64,000 nucleotides of DNA. It comes from Gnetum montanum (lineage: Eukaryota > Streptophyta > Gnetopsida > Gnetales > Gnetaceae). The notes below the pieces were generated by a model. The model worked only from the letters and a program-made list of their open reading frames with translations. It did no database searches and had not been told where the DNA came from. The position numbers were made by a program, and so were the translations under genes. Position 1 is the stretch's first letter. Every line of letters starts with the position of its first letter. Location: contig MNCI01008018.1 in NCBI GenBank assembly GCA_015680685.1, positions 210,361 through 274,360 on the forward strand. Direction: 5' to 3'. Shown in pieces: positions 33,435-44,027 of this stretch.

Positions 33435-34916
33435 TCAAGAGTGTCAGCCTTGAGGAAACAAATTCAAGAGTGATAACAAGCATAACATAAACCCTTGGAC
33501 ATGGCCTTAGAAAGATATTATGCATTGTTAAACAACTGTCCAAGCCATGGGTTCTCCGAGGAAAGGCTAACGTACCATATCATTGATGGGCTATGTAATG
33601 AAACACGAGAGACCCTAGGGATGTATGCCCAAGGTCAACTATACGAACTATGAACCCATCAACTCTAAGAGCTTATTAAGCAGGTAGCAAAAGAAGAAGG
33701 AGAAATGGATAGATGGGAGAGTGTTAAAAAACATCAACCGGACCAAAATCTCAACTTAACAAAGGTCCATGATCTTAAAAATGAGAAATCAACCTATCAC
33801 AAGGAGAAAGAACTATCTTTTCCAATACAACAATCATTAGAGGAAGTTGATGCAAAGATCAATAAGATGTTGGAATGGATGTATAAAAAGTGTGAAGAAT
33901 GTATCGATATTATTGGAGATAGAGGTTTGACAACCCAAGAAGCAGGACAAAATATCATTAGACATTCGGAAAGAAGGAATGAAGAAAATAAGATCTCAAC
34001 TGCTGATCATACATATGAATGCAAAATTTTCTTGTACGATCACCCCAAGGGTCAATGCCCAATCTTGTTACATTTATATGAGCATTGGGGAAGCATGTTA
34101 CATCCAGAGTTCGTATAGAGATACTGTGTTCAATCACAGTGGCAAAAATCCTAGTCGTGGTGGAAACCATCCCTAAACTGGAGACACCCTTAATATTATC
34201 CAAATCCAAATGCTTATCGAGTCCAACATCCTATTTCCCCAACTAGGTCAACATACTCTATCTCGCTGCATTATCATTCTCCTCAATACTATTAGCCCAT
34301 GTCCTCAACACAACCACCACCTTGTCGACCTTACACTTCTCCTACATTTCAGCATTCTCATACTTTCCCTCCTTCTACATTTCCACCAACTATTCCTAAG
34401 GTGTTTGCACCACAGCAACAACCCATGAACGCTACTTGTGCTACTATTGCCAATAACAGTGAGAGACCTTGGCAACATCGAAGGCATCCCTTCTTTAGAA
34501 ATGATCCTAGGAAGGGACAACCAAATTCCAAGGCCACTACATCTTCTAACTCAGCACAAGCCCAACACTGTGGTGCACCCTTATCTTTGAACCTAACGCC
34601 TCATGTTACTTTATCAGGGCCACCGACTCACACTCCAACAACCATATGGCCCCATGAACATAGTCATGGTAGGCAACATCTCGATCCTTACATACCAGCT
34701 AATGGTCCCAAATATCATAGTGGGTTAACTCTTTATCCAGGAACCACATCTCATAAATTGCCCCACTATGCTTACTATAATCAGGTGTGGGAACCCCAAT
34801 GGGGTAAATATGAGCAAGTTTCAACATTTCCAACATGCAAGGATCCTCATCTTTCATTTATTAATCCTTGCCATACTCAACCGTTTAGTTATGGGGGATA
34901 TCCCCCATTCTAAATA
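33435..34916 (+). pseudogene. Ath-4 gag, N-terminally truncated
   Basis: The homology with other gags starts abruptly at VSALRKQIQEW, only about 25 bases after the primer site, so the leader and roughly 350 N-terminal codons are deleted. It continues with PLDMALERYYALLNNCPSHG, HIIDGLCNETRETLG, ELIKQVAKEEGE, an EVDAKINKMLEWMYKKCEE helix and a zinc-knuckle region CKIFLYDHPKGQCPI (second Cys lost). Its Pro/Ser/His-rich tail (open from 34299 to 34911) ends with a TAA at 34912-34914. Some TAG/TGA codons interrupt it. By eye it is close to the Ath-5 gag (mostly identical over the capsid part). Confidence 0.8.
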
Positions 34917-35298
34917 ACAAGAAGGGCTAATAAATATTTTTCATTTTCTTTATGATGAGTGGCGAGGTACCCCTACACTCAACCATACAAAACGAGCGTC
35001 GCACACGCGATCCGGTTGAACTCCGTAGATGGACTAGTTGTGGCACCTAGACAGCTAGCCTTAGGTTGTAGTTCGCTGTCTTCCCACCTAGACTAGTTTT
35101 TCATATGTCACGTATGGTTTAGTCTAGATGAGGTGTATGATGTGTTCTAATTCTAACGCTACTCCTAATGGCAGTGGAAAATAATATTAACTAATCTAAG
35201 CTAAGAGGAAAAGGGTAAGAAAATCTAATCTAGCCTAAGTGCGACGAGCAACCGATTCCTTGATCAACCGTACACATCTTGGACTTTGTGCACGACTA

Positions 35299-35425
35299 CC
35301 ACTGGGACTATCAAGCATAGGTCCTAGCTACGCCACTGGGATTACCAAGCACAGATCCCAAATACGCCACTAGGTTACCAAGCGTAGATCCTAGATACGC
35401 CACTGGGCTACCAAGTAGTCACACT
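35299..35425 (-). repeat. Tandem array in the Ath-5 LTR (about 34-bp units)
   Basis: CCACTGGGATTACCAAGCAC-type units with a spacer, about 3.5 copies at 34-bp spacing. Ath-4 LTRs hold about 1.5 copies of the same unit, and Ath-3 and Ath-6 LTRs hold scattered copies of CTGGGTTACCAAG. Confidence 0.65.
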
Positions 35426-35840
35426 TAAATGCTTGTAATCAAGTCGTACTCGTTCCGCTTCTAGGAGTTTAAGGGTGAGAGACTAATCACGATGAGTAAC
35501 CGATTCCTTGACTAGCCGTACACACCTGTGGGCGCTCGTAGCCAAGTCGTACTCACACCGCGCTATGAAAGCAATAAATAACATTAAATAAATAACAAAT
35601 AAATAAACTAAGTGAATGCTGCAATGATGAAGTAATCTTGATCTTTATTTCCGATCATGTGCATGTCCAAGTACAGCACACTCAAATCAAGACACCGTAC
35701 AACCACATTCACCACACTGCAGGCAGACAAGGGAAAAAATCTAACTTTGGAGGGATCAAACTGCCAGAGCTTCGTTACTCTAAAACTAGGATTTCGAACA
35801 AGGGAGAGCTGCGTCTTATTTATAGATATGGCGGCGGACT

Positions 35841-35916
35841 GCGATATCGCGTAAGCGATATCGTAGGGAAAGATGTGATATCATGTTGGCTGCAATATCG
35901 CGTACGCGATATCATG
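35841..35916 (-). promoter_or_regulatory. Ath-5 U3 CpG palindrome modules
   Basis: GCGATATCGC-GTAA-GCGATATCG at 35841-35863, a decayed TGATATCA core at 35875-35882, and CAATATCGC-GTAC-GCGATATCA at 35893-35914. They lie between the LTR end and the TATA box at 35817-35824. Confidence 0.6.
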
Positions 35917-35940
35917 GCCTGTGCGAACCGCGTCTCATCA

Positions 35941-35956
35941 TACCCCCATGACTAAA
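35941..35956 (-). other. Ath-5 polypurine tract
   Basis: Minus strand TTTAGTCATGGGGGTA immediately before TGATGAG. This is the best preserved copy of the tract in the window. Confidence 0.75.
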
Positions 35957-36111
35957 TAAAAACTCGTCCTCGAGTTATAAGGAGAACAAGCTTCAGTGAT
36001 TACACAGTGGATAGGTATGGGATTATTAATTGGAAAAAGAAATGGACTAATGTCGCAATGTGGGAAGACACAACACAGAGAAAAAATACTACAACTACAA
36101 AAATGTGGAAC

Positions 36112-38881
36112 TCATGTAGTTCCTGGTGGCGGTGGCTCCTCCATGGGTGCTTCCCCTTTGTCATGTGCTCCAAGCTTTGAAGGTTGATGAACTTGAAGAA
36201 TAGCCTAGAGCTTCTCCTCTTCTGTCCAAGGGTCTTGTGGTGTCCATGTTGATGCTCCGATGTTTGATGGAGTCGGCACTTCCCACGGATAGGGTAGTTG
36301 CGGGAATATCTGATTAGCTTTGATGTACCATGCCGCGAACACCCATCGTTCTTCTTCATAGGCTCTGGCTTTGTCTTTGTATTCATGAAGTTCTGTTAGG
36401 CATCGAGCCAAGTCGGTTGCCACATCTTTCTGTCCTTGGTAGCTTTCTTTTACCACTGCGAGTTTAGAATTTGCGACATCTAGTTTTTCAGCCAACTTCT
36501 TCCGCTTTGCAAATTCTGCTTCATATTTGATATGGGTGGAAGCTACTTGCTGCTCAAGCTCTAACCTCAGGTGTCCTGCTGTTAACATGGCCAGGTTGGC
36601 ATATCAAAGGTTTGCCAACTCCATGTATTCAGTCAAGTCTTGGATTTGTAGGTCCCGGTTCTTAATTTCCACTTGGTGGGCATAGGCATAAGTGTCCAAT
36701 ATGGCCTCCCAATCAGTGTGCTGAGCACTGATGTTGTTGATTTGAGCTTTGGCCATATGGATCTCCTTCTCCAAGATTTGTTTGTACATCCCCACCTGAT
36801 CACAGAAATGCTCCTTCAGCTTCTCATGTCGTTTAGCCTCATTCTGCCACATGCTAGTTTTGATGGTTGATTTTTGTCGAATAGCATGTATCTCCTCCAT
36901 TGAGAGGTTTGATTTTCTCTGGCTAAACAGCTTACATCTCGGTTAACCCAAATGAATTATTCTCGCAGCTGATGAAAGTGTTCATCGAGAACATTCTTTT
37001 GTTTCTCCACAGAAGTTAACTGAAGATTATCTACAGCCAACTACTTATTCTCTTCTTGTAAGGCCCTGAGTGCCTTAAGATGCGCATGAATTTGTGCTTG
37101 AGCTGTAGAGGCATCCCAAGTGGCCGTCTCCTTTTCTTCTGCCACCTTCTTATTTTCTGCAATTAGTTTTATTAGTTGCTCAGTTCTAAAATTGTCTAGC
37201 TGGTCTGTGGGAACCAATCACAAAGGGTCCCGCTGTACTGCTTGTAAGGCCAAGAGCTGCTCTTGTAATTTCTGCACTTCAGCTTCAGCATGCTCTGTCC
37301 TTACTTCGGATAGGACCAGCTTCCCCTTTGTGGAAATGAGGTCTAATTAAATTACCGTTACATCCTGGGGGATGTCAAAACTTGTCCTGTTTGAAGCAAT
37401 CTGTCCAATACATCCTCATGTTTTGCAGGATTCATTGAGGTTTCGGCAATAGTTTGAGTGTCCTGTGCTCCTGAAAGATTTGCTGATGGCACAATAGGTA
37501 CATTGAAAGACTCTTTAATGTGGTTAGCGACCACTTCAGCAGCTCCCATGGCATCCTGGTGTTGCATGATCACCACAGTGGCCCCTTCACCAGTCTCTAA
37601 TTGCACTTGAAAAGATGCTGCATGTCCAGAGATCTGTTGTGACCATTTGCTTTCCCCTCCTGTTTGCATTGATAACTCACCCCGTGTGCAATCTACTGAA
37701 ATCGTAGGCTGGTTGGCATTATCGATGACATGGAAGAGATTGGCGTCATCACGACTTCCCTAACTAACCGTCTCAGCGATGGCCCTAAGATGGCTCATCA
37801 ACGGTCTATAGTCTTGCAGTGGTGGCTGATCCTGGCCTGTGCTGGGTCCTGCTTCTTGTTGTTGGCTGGGACCTGTGGTTGGAGGTTGATTGGGTCCTGG
37901 AAGTTGAGTTGCAGGGGATCCAGCTATCTATTCTTCATCTTCTTCATCTGGTCCCAGGTCTTCGCCAGTACTCTTTCTTGGAGCTGGCGCCTTTAATAAT
38001 TCAGCGTAAGAAGCATTTTGGGCTTTTCGGAGGACGTCATTTGTATATCCCCAAATACCAGCCCAACGACACAGTTTTTTGATAAGGCAGGAAAAAGGGA
38101 GTGCCATCTTCCCTGACTTCCGTTCTTTGAATCGCCTTAGGATCTTTGTCAAATATAGATGGGGAAGGTTAGCGTTAACCTTTCCCATCAACACTGCACA
38201 TCCTCTTACCACGTACGTTGATATTCTTTTCAAACCTTTTGTGGGGAAGAGGTGATAGGTTCCAATTTTAAAATAAAATCTCTCTTCTGTTGTCAACTCA
38301 CCAAAAGCTTTATCTCTGCCATAAGCCTTCTTTAGCCAATCCTTTTGCACATTAGGATCTGATCGGGTGGATAATTGAGCAACATGGGAACCTGAATTCG
38401 GAAGGTTTAACACTTTCGAAATTGCTTGTGTAGAAAAATCTACTGTCACACCACCGATGTTGACTGTGGTGCCTTGCTCCTTATTGTGCTAGAATAGGTA
38501 CGTTTCACCTAAGTACCAGACACCATTTTCAGAGAGGACAGGCCATAAGGGGGACCCTTTAAGGTGATCCCTAATAGCCTCAGGAGCTAACTTTGCAAAA
38601 GATTCGAAGTTAAGTTCCACAATCACCGAAGCAATTGTGGATCTTGTATGAATAGCCTGAACACATTCTGGGGGCAACGTGAGTTGTTGTCCTAGTTCAG
38701 GTGCAGTAGCTCCTCCTTCCTCCTACATGGATCGTCTGGTAGGAGGTTCTTCTTGATGGATACTGAATGAGTGCACCTCCTATTCATTATGTTGTCCAGC
38801 AGGGCCTTTCCTTCTACCTCTCCTAGGTTGTTTCGCTCCACCTTGGGTAGGACTCTTCTGCTGTGAATGTTTCGGGGCCAT
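36112..38881 (-). pseudogene. Ath-5 aORF: plant-transposon-protein-like domain plus coiled coil
   Basis: About 923 codons, the best preserved aORF. The start ATG (38881-38879) is placed by the CAG|ATGGCCCC context shared with Ath-2 and Ath-4; the stop TGA is at 36114-36112. N-terminal domain (codons about 1-315): basic start MAPKHSQQ, then LTLPPECVQAIHTRSTIASV, KGSPLWPVLSENGVWYLGE, VTVDFSTQAISKVLNLPNS, ELTTEERFYFKIGTYHLFPT and AGIWGYTNDVLRKAQNASYAEL. A Pro/Gln/Gly-rich linker follows (about 37950-37780), then a Glu/Lys/Gln/Ala-rich coiled-coil-like half (37670-36200) and the tail MEEPPPPGTT. The domain resembles the uncharacterised 'putative plant transposon protein' family of Athila extra ORFs; function unknown. 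At least six stops or frameshifts break it. Confidence 0.7.
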
Positions 38882-39099
38882 CTGTAATCACACGGGCCAA
38901 CGTTTGTAAGGTTGTTTTCAAATTCAAGTTATACCTTACTACATGCCTTTAATTGAAGATCTTATGTTATCGTGTGATTGTGCCCAAAAATTATGATAAT
39001 GGGTCCTAAGACTTAGGTTGATTTTCATTTTAATCTCCCGATATACTTAAGGTCATATGATTTTTGGCATAATTTTTCTAAGTGTTAGTAGTAATTACC
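38882..39099 (-). other. Putative leader intron before the Ath-5 aORF
   Basis: Minus strand: donor TTAGG|GTAATTA at 39099, acceptor GTGATTACAG ending at 38882, directly before the ATG. Length 218 bp. The exon end before the donor, AAAGGACATCAATTAGG, is nearly the same as in Ath-4. Confidence 0.5.
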
Positions 39100-39350
39100 C
39101 TAATTGATGTCCTTTGGGCGATGAAAAATTTAAAAAAATTTAGGCACTTTTCGGCAAGTGTGGCTCCCCCACGACTAAACTGAACACTCCAAGTTCAAGC
39201 AGATTTAAACGGAATTAAAATCGGAGTACCAGCGCGTGAGATATGAGTGTAAAAGCAAGGGTCATGCAAGCGCAAGTCGTAGAGAAAGAATTGCAAAAAT
39301 TCCCCCCGTGTAAATGGCCAAATGATGCTAAGTGATGCGGCGGGGGTTCC

Positions 39351-39440
39351 TATTTATAGATAAATAGGATGTGATATCGCGTACGGTACATCGCGTATGC
39401 GATATCCCATGGGACGCGATATTGCGTACGTGATATCTCG
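39351..39440 (-). promoter_or_regulatory. Putative internal promoter of the Ath-5 aORF
   Basis: On the minus strand: decayed GCGATATCGC/GTAC palindrome modules at 39440-39413 and 39407-39371, then TATAAATA at 39358-39351. The modules and the TATA context (ATCTATAAATA) match the LTR promoter of the same element, yet no LTR end is present here. The ATG lies 470 bp downstream. Confidence 0.55.
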
Positions 39441-40145
39441 TCCCAACTAAGGTGAGACACATGAACAATACCGAATTTTTAATGATTTTCTTGAAATTAT
39501 TGATGTAAAACGAGGACATTGACAAAGATTAATATATTCAAGGGTAATTACATGAATTCGAGAGGCACTTGAATGATAATGATGTGAATTTAACAATTAA
39601 AACTTTGGCGATTATGAAGAAAAGGGAATGTAATGGTACATTGGAACGTTAAAGTTTTGAGGGTTAATAAATGGGAAAGAAAATTATGAAAAACTAAGCT
39701 GAGGGTAAGAAATTGTGTGTTCTAGCTAGAGAATTAATGAAGATTACAACAAAATTCCACAAGTGGGTCCTCCCCAAAGCAGGTTTCAACCTATTATGCC
39801 CTTGTGTAACCACACTTAAAGTGTCCGTGGGCACTAGAAGGGTTAAATGTAATCTACACTAACTCCACAAAATAGACGCATGTAAATATCACCAAAATGA
39901 GATGAAAATTCTATGCTACACGGGACACAAGCTACAATTACACGAACAGTGAGATGAGATGAGGTAGAGAAAGGGATTGTAGAGATCGGGAGTTGAGGTA
40001 ACTGTCGCAGGGCACAATGAATCCTGCGTGTAAAGCATGATTAACATGTCATTAACCCATCGTTCCAAGATCAGGACCAAGTCCATCCTTCTAATTAGTA
40101 ACATTGCATTGTTTCATCCCATGATGAACAACTATGAGAGTACCA
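39441..40145 (-). other. Ath-5 post-gag linker
   Basis: Non-coding and collinear with 43065-43760 of Ath-4. It carries the conserved purine block at 39760-39780 (minus strand). Confidence 0.65.
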
Positions 40146-41036
40146 NNNNNNNNNNNNNNNNNNNNNNNNNNNNNNNNNNNNNNNNNNNNNNNNNNNNNNN
40201 NNNNNNNNNNNNNNNNNNNNNNNNNNNNNNNNNNNNNNNNNNNNNNNNNNNNNNNNNNNNNNNNNNNNNNNNNNNNNNNNNNNNNNNNNNNNNNNNNNNN
40301 NNNNNNNNNNNNNNNNNNNNNNNNNNNNNNNNNNNNNNNNNNNNNNNNNNNNNNNNNNNNNNNNNNNNNNNNNNNNNNNNNNNNNNNNNNNNNNNNNNNN
40401 NNNNNNNNNNNNNNNNNNNNNNNNNNNNNNNNNNNNNNNNNNNNNNNNNNNNNNNNNNNNNNNNNNNNNNNNNNNNNNNNNNNNNNNNNNNNNNNNNNNN
40501 NNNNNNNNNNNNNNNNNNNNNNNNNNNNNNNNNNNNNNNNNNNNNNNNNNNNNNNNNNNNNNNNNNNNNNNNNNNNNNNNNNNNNNNNNNNNNNNNNNNN
40601 NNNNNNNNNNNNNNNNNNNNNNNNNNNNNNNNNNNNNNNNNNNNNNNNNNNNNNNNNNNNNNNNNNNNNNNNNNNNNNNNNNNNNNNNNNNNNNNNNNNN
40701 NNNNNNNNNNNNNNNNNNNNNNNNNNNNNNNNNNNNNNNNNNNNNNNNNNNNNNNNNNNNNNNNNNNNNNNNNNNNNNNNNNNNNNNNNNNNNNNNNNNN
40801 NNNNNNNNNNNNNNNNNNNNNNNNNNNNNNNNNNNNNNNNNNNNNNNNNNNNNNNNNNNNNNNNNNNNNNNNNNNNNNNNNNNNNNNNNNNNNNNNNNNN
40901 NNNNNNNNNNNNNNNNNNNNNNNNNNNNNNNNNNNNNNNNNNNNNNNNNNNNNNNNNNNNNNNNNNNNNNNNNNNNNNNNNNNNNNNNNNNNNNNNNNNN
41001 NNNNNNNNNNNNNNNNNNNNNNNNNNNNNNNNNNNN
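40146..41036. other. Assembly gap (891 N)
   Basis: Unsequenced. From Ath-4 the missing part should be the end of gag plus the T-rich linker, about 945 bp, close to the gap length. Translations through the gap are meaningless. Confidence 0.95.
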
Positions 41037-42391
41037 TATGGTTGTTGGAGTGTAAGTTGGTGGCTCTGATGAAGTTACATGAGGCGTTGGGTTTGAAGGT
41101 AAGGGTGCACCACAGTGTGGAACTTGTGCTAGGTTGGAAGATGCAATGGCCTCAGAGTTATGTTGTCCCTTCCTATGGCCATGTTTAAAGAAAGGACACC
41201 TTTGATGTTGAGGAGGCTCTTCATTGCTATTAGTAGCAGTAGCACAAGTGTTGTTCGTGGGTTGTGGTGGTACATACACCTTAGGAATAGTTGGTGGCAT
41301 TGTGGAAGGAGGGAAAGGATGAGAATGTTGGAAGTTAGAAGGAATGTAAGGTGCACAAGGTGGTGGTTGTGTTAGAGGTATGGGTTGATAGTATTGTGAA
41401 GAATGGTATTGTGGTGAGATAGAGTAGGTTGGCCTAGTTGAAGAAGTAGGAGGTTGAACATGATAAGCATTTGGATTCGAAAAATGTGAAGGGTGCCTCC
41501 AGTCTAAGGGTGGATTCCCCCATGACTGGGATTGTTGCCACTGTGGTCTAACACAGTATCTCTGTATGAACTCTAGATGTAACGTGTTTCCCCAATGCTC
41601 ATGTAGATGTAACAATATGGGGCATTGGCCCTTGGGATGATCATATAGGCATATGTTACATTCATATGTATGATTGGCAGTTGAGCACTTATTCCCTTCA
41701 TTCTTTTCCGAATGTCTATTATTTCACCCTGCTTCTCGGGTTGTCAAAACTCTATTTCCAACGATGTTGATATATTCTCCACACTTTTGATTCATCCATT
41801 CCAACATCTTATTGATCTTTTCCTCGGCTTCTTCTAACAATTTTTGTATTGGCAAAGGTGATGTTTCCACCTTGAGATTTGTTGATATCTCCTTTGTATG
41901 ATCAGGGACCTTTGTTAAGTTGTGATTTTGGTCCTGTTTATGTTTTTCAACACTCTCCCATGTAGCTAATTCTCCTTCTTCTTTTGCTACCTGCTTAATA
42001 AGCTCTTGGATTTGATGGGTTCGTAGGTTGTATAGTTGACCTCGGGCATACGTTCCTAAGGTCTCTCTTGTTTCATTACGTAGCCCATCAATGATATGAT
42101 ACATTAGCCTTTCCTCGGAAAACCCATGGCCTGGACAGTTGTTTAATAGTGAATAATATCTTTCTAAGGCCATGTCCAAGGGTTCATGTTTTTCTTGTTT
42201 CCATCCTTGGATTTGTTTCCTCAAGGCTAATACTCTTGTGTAGGTTTGATATTTTTCGTTAAAGACCTCTACCATTGTTGACCAGTGTCGTATTGAATTT
42301 GGTTTTAATGATCTATACCATACTTGTGCTTGGTCAACGAGTGTCATAGGAAAGAGCTTACGTTTTTGCCAACTATTATTAATGTTATTCC
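41037..42391 (-). pseudogene. Ath-5 gag, partial
   Basis: Read on the minus strand: NNSWQKRKLFPMTLVDQAQVW (capsid start region), MVEVFNEKYQTYTRVLALRK, LERYYSLLNNCPGHGFSEER, GLRNETRETLGTYARGQLYN, a helix AEEKINKMLEWMNQK, the zinc knuckle CNICLYDHPKGQC near 41655-41617, and a Pro/Ser/Thr/His-rich tail that enters the gap. The 207 codons 42347-41727 are open, the longest clean coding stretch of any Athila gag here. The N-terminal part of gag, leader and 5' LTR are missing. One stop/frameshift lies near 41720. Confidence 0.85.
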
Positions 42392-42420
42392 ATCTGATTC
42401 AACATTCTTATGAACCATCA
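42392..42420 (+). repeat. 28-bp filler copied from the Ath-4 linker
   Basis: The 29 bases starting TCTGATTCAACATTCTTATG at 42392 recur exactly at 43551, where they sit in their normal linker context. At 42392 they cap the broken right end of Ath-5 in the orientation of Ath-4, up to the CTTTA target repeat. Confidence 0.7.
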
Positions 42421-43766
42421 CTTTAATTTTACAAAATTTTGTTTTCTTATTTTTCATTTTTTTTCAATTTCTTGTTTTATCTTTTTGTCTTTTTGTCTCT
42501 TTGTGTTTTTATAAGTAATCTCATCTACAAATAAAACACTCATGTGGCTCGTTGGTTGAGGTGTGTTCTATGTTATCGAGTCTCAAGTGATCATTTATTT
42601 GGACAGTGAGCCCATTACACCCACTCATCCATTCTACACATAAGAGGTTCTGTTCAAGGGTACAGTGATATTCTTGAAATTCTTAAAACTTAAAATTAAT
42701 TTTGTGTTCATTGTGCCCAGAATGAAGAAGGATGGACCAAGAGGGTATGATTAGGGTGTGACATCAAGGGGACTTGCAAATTCTCTTTGGTGACGTCTAT
42801 GGGAGTTATCATGCAATGTGGTTGTACTAAGATCCTTATAGATCTAACAAAAAATGGGAGTAAGAATAATCAAAAGGGCACTCAAAAATCCAATGCTGTT
42901 CTAGGGGTCCCACTGGAAAGACATGCACCCATGCCTAAAGGTTGGCGGCTTCTCTGGATTCAGTATTCAAAAAAGCAAAAAAAAAAAAAAAAAAGGAAGT
43001 TCCACAAAGCAAAAATCACTCCTCCCTTGAACAAAATGCCAAGTGATCGTACACCTTGTTGTTCTGGTACTCTCATAGTTGTTCATCATGGGATGAAACA
43101 ATGCGGTGTCACTGATCAGAGGATGGACTTGGTCCTAATCTTGGAACGACGGTTTAATGACACATTAATCATGCTTTACACACAGGATTCATTGTGCCCT
43201 GGGTTAGTTACCTCATGTCCCAATCTCTAGAATCCCTTTTGTAGTCTGTCTCACCTCGCTGTTCATGTAATTGTAGCTTGTGTCTCGTATAGCGTAGAAT
43301 TATTACCTCATTCTAGTGATATTTACATGTGTGTGTTTTATGGAATCAATGTGGATTACATTTAACCCTTTGAGTGCCCACAAACACTTTTAAGTGTGGT
43401 TACACAAGGGCATTAAAGGTTGGAACCTGCTTTTGGGAGGACCCACTTGCATAATTTTTGTAATTTTCACTCATGACCCATCTCACACACACCATTTATC
43501 ACCCTTAACATATTTCCAACAATCTTCTTTCCCTTATTACTATCCCTCTGATTCAACATTCTTATGAACCATCACATAGCCTTTTTCTCCCATCCGAGGT
43601 CCTTATTGATAAATTCCACACCATCATAATTATATATGCCTTTCGAACTAATTGAATTACCCTAGAACCCCTTAACAATCACCCAATGTCCTAAGTTTAC
43701 AATGTCAATTTCAAACAAGTATTAAAAATTCGGTACATTCTCTAACTACCCTAACTTCAATGAAAA
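42421..43766 (+). other. Ath-4 linker between gag and aORF
   Basis: Non-coding, T-rich at 42430-42515, with blocks shared with the linkers of Ath-1, Ath-2 and Ath-5. The purine block is at 43429-43449. The 147-residue ORF at 42787 runs through a poly-A tract and is not conserved. Confidence 0.65.
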
Positions 43767-43775
43767 TATATATAT
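43767..43775 (+). promoter_or_regulatory. TATA region upstream of the Ath-4 aORF
   Basis: TATATATAT lies 495 bp before the aORF ATG, the same position as in Ath-2 and Ath-5. Unlike those two, I see no GATATC palindrome next to it. Confidence 0.35.
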
Positions 43776-44027
43776 GTGACCCCCCTGTGCTAATCAACAT
43801 CATTTGCAACTATTCACACGGGGGAAGTTTTTCAAATTTCTCTGTACGACTCACGATTGTGCATCCCTTGCTTTCATATCCATAACTCACTGGTTGGTAC
43901 TCCAATTTTCATTTCGTTTGAACCTACTTGAACCCGAAGTGTTTAGCTTAGTCATGGGGGAGGGGCACACACCGAATATTGCATAAATTTTTTGAAATTC
44001 ATCATCACCAAAAGGACATATTTAAGG

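Larger units (their letters stand above)
34953..35940 (-). repeat. Ath-5 3' LTR
   Basis: 988 bp, + strand TGATGAGTGGCGAGG to CGTCTCATCA, preceded inward by the polypurine tract. It is longer than the Ath-4 LTRs because of a tandem array at 35299-35425. TATAAATA (minus) is at 35817-35824. Confidence 0.85.
34953..42420 (-). mobile_element. Ath-5, Athila-type gag+aORF element inside Ath-4
   Basis: Reverse-strand element flanked by CTTTA (34948-34952 and 42421-42425). The left end is a normal 3' LTR with polypurine tract. The right end has no LTR and no primer site: gag sequence stops at about 42390 and is followed by a 28-bp piece ending CCATCA at the target site. Internal order (minus): gag, gap, linker, internal promoter, intron, long aORF. 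No pol is seen. If the gap length is right there is no room for one. Confidence 0.8.

Noticed and set aside
34299-34913. 204-codon Pro-rich ORF as an independent gene
   Set aside because: It is the C-terminal tail of the Ath-4 gag, collinear with the Ath-5 gag tail.
36000-38082. Plus-strand ORFs in the Ath-5 region (for example 37730-37996)
   Set aside because: They are the antisense of the aORF, which has conserved homologues in Ath-2 and Ath-4 in the minus-strand sense only.
40037-41615. Very long ORFs (up to 506 codons) on both strands
   Set aside because: They run through the 891-N gap. Only the flanks are real sequence, of which the minus-strand part from 41615 to 41037 belongs to the Ath-5 gag.
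34953-42420. Ath-5 as a simple inversion of part of Ath-4
   Set aside because: Ath-4 has its own gag, linker and aORF besides those of Ath-5, and CTTTA flanks both ends, so an insertion followed by loss of the 5' end explains the data better.
42787-43230. 147-codon ORF in the Ath-4 linker
   Set aside because: It crosses an A18 tract, and the homologous linkers in Ath-2 and Ath-5 do not keep the frame.
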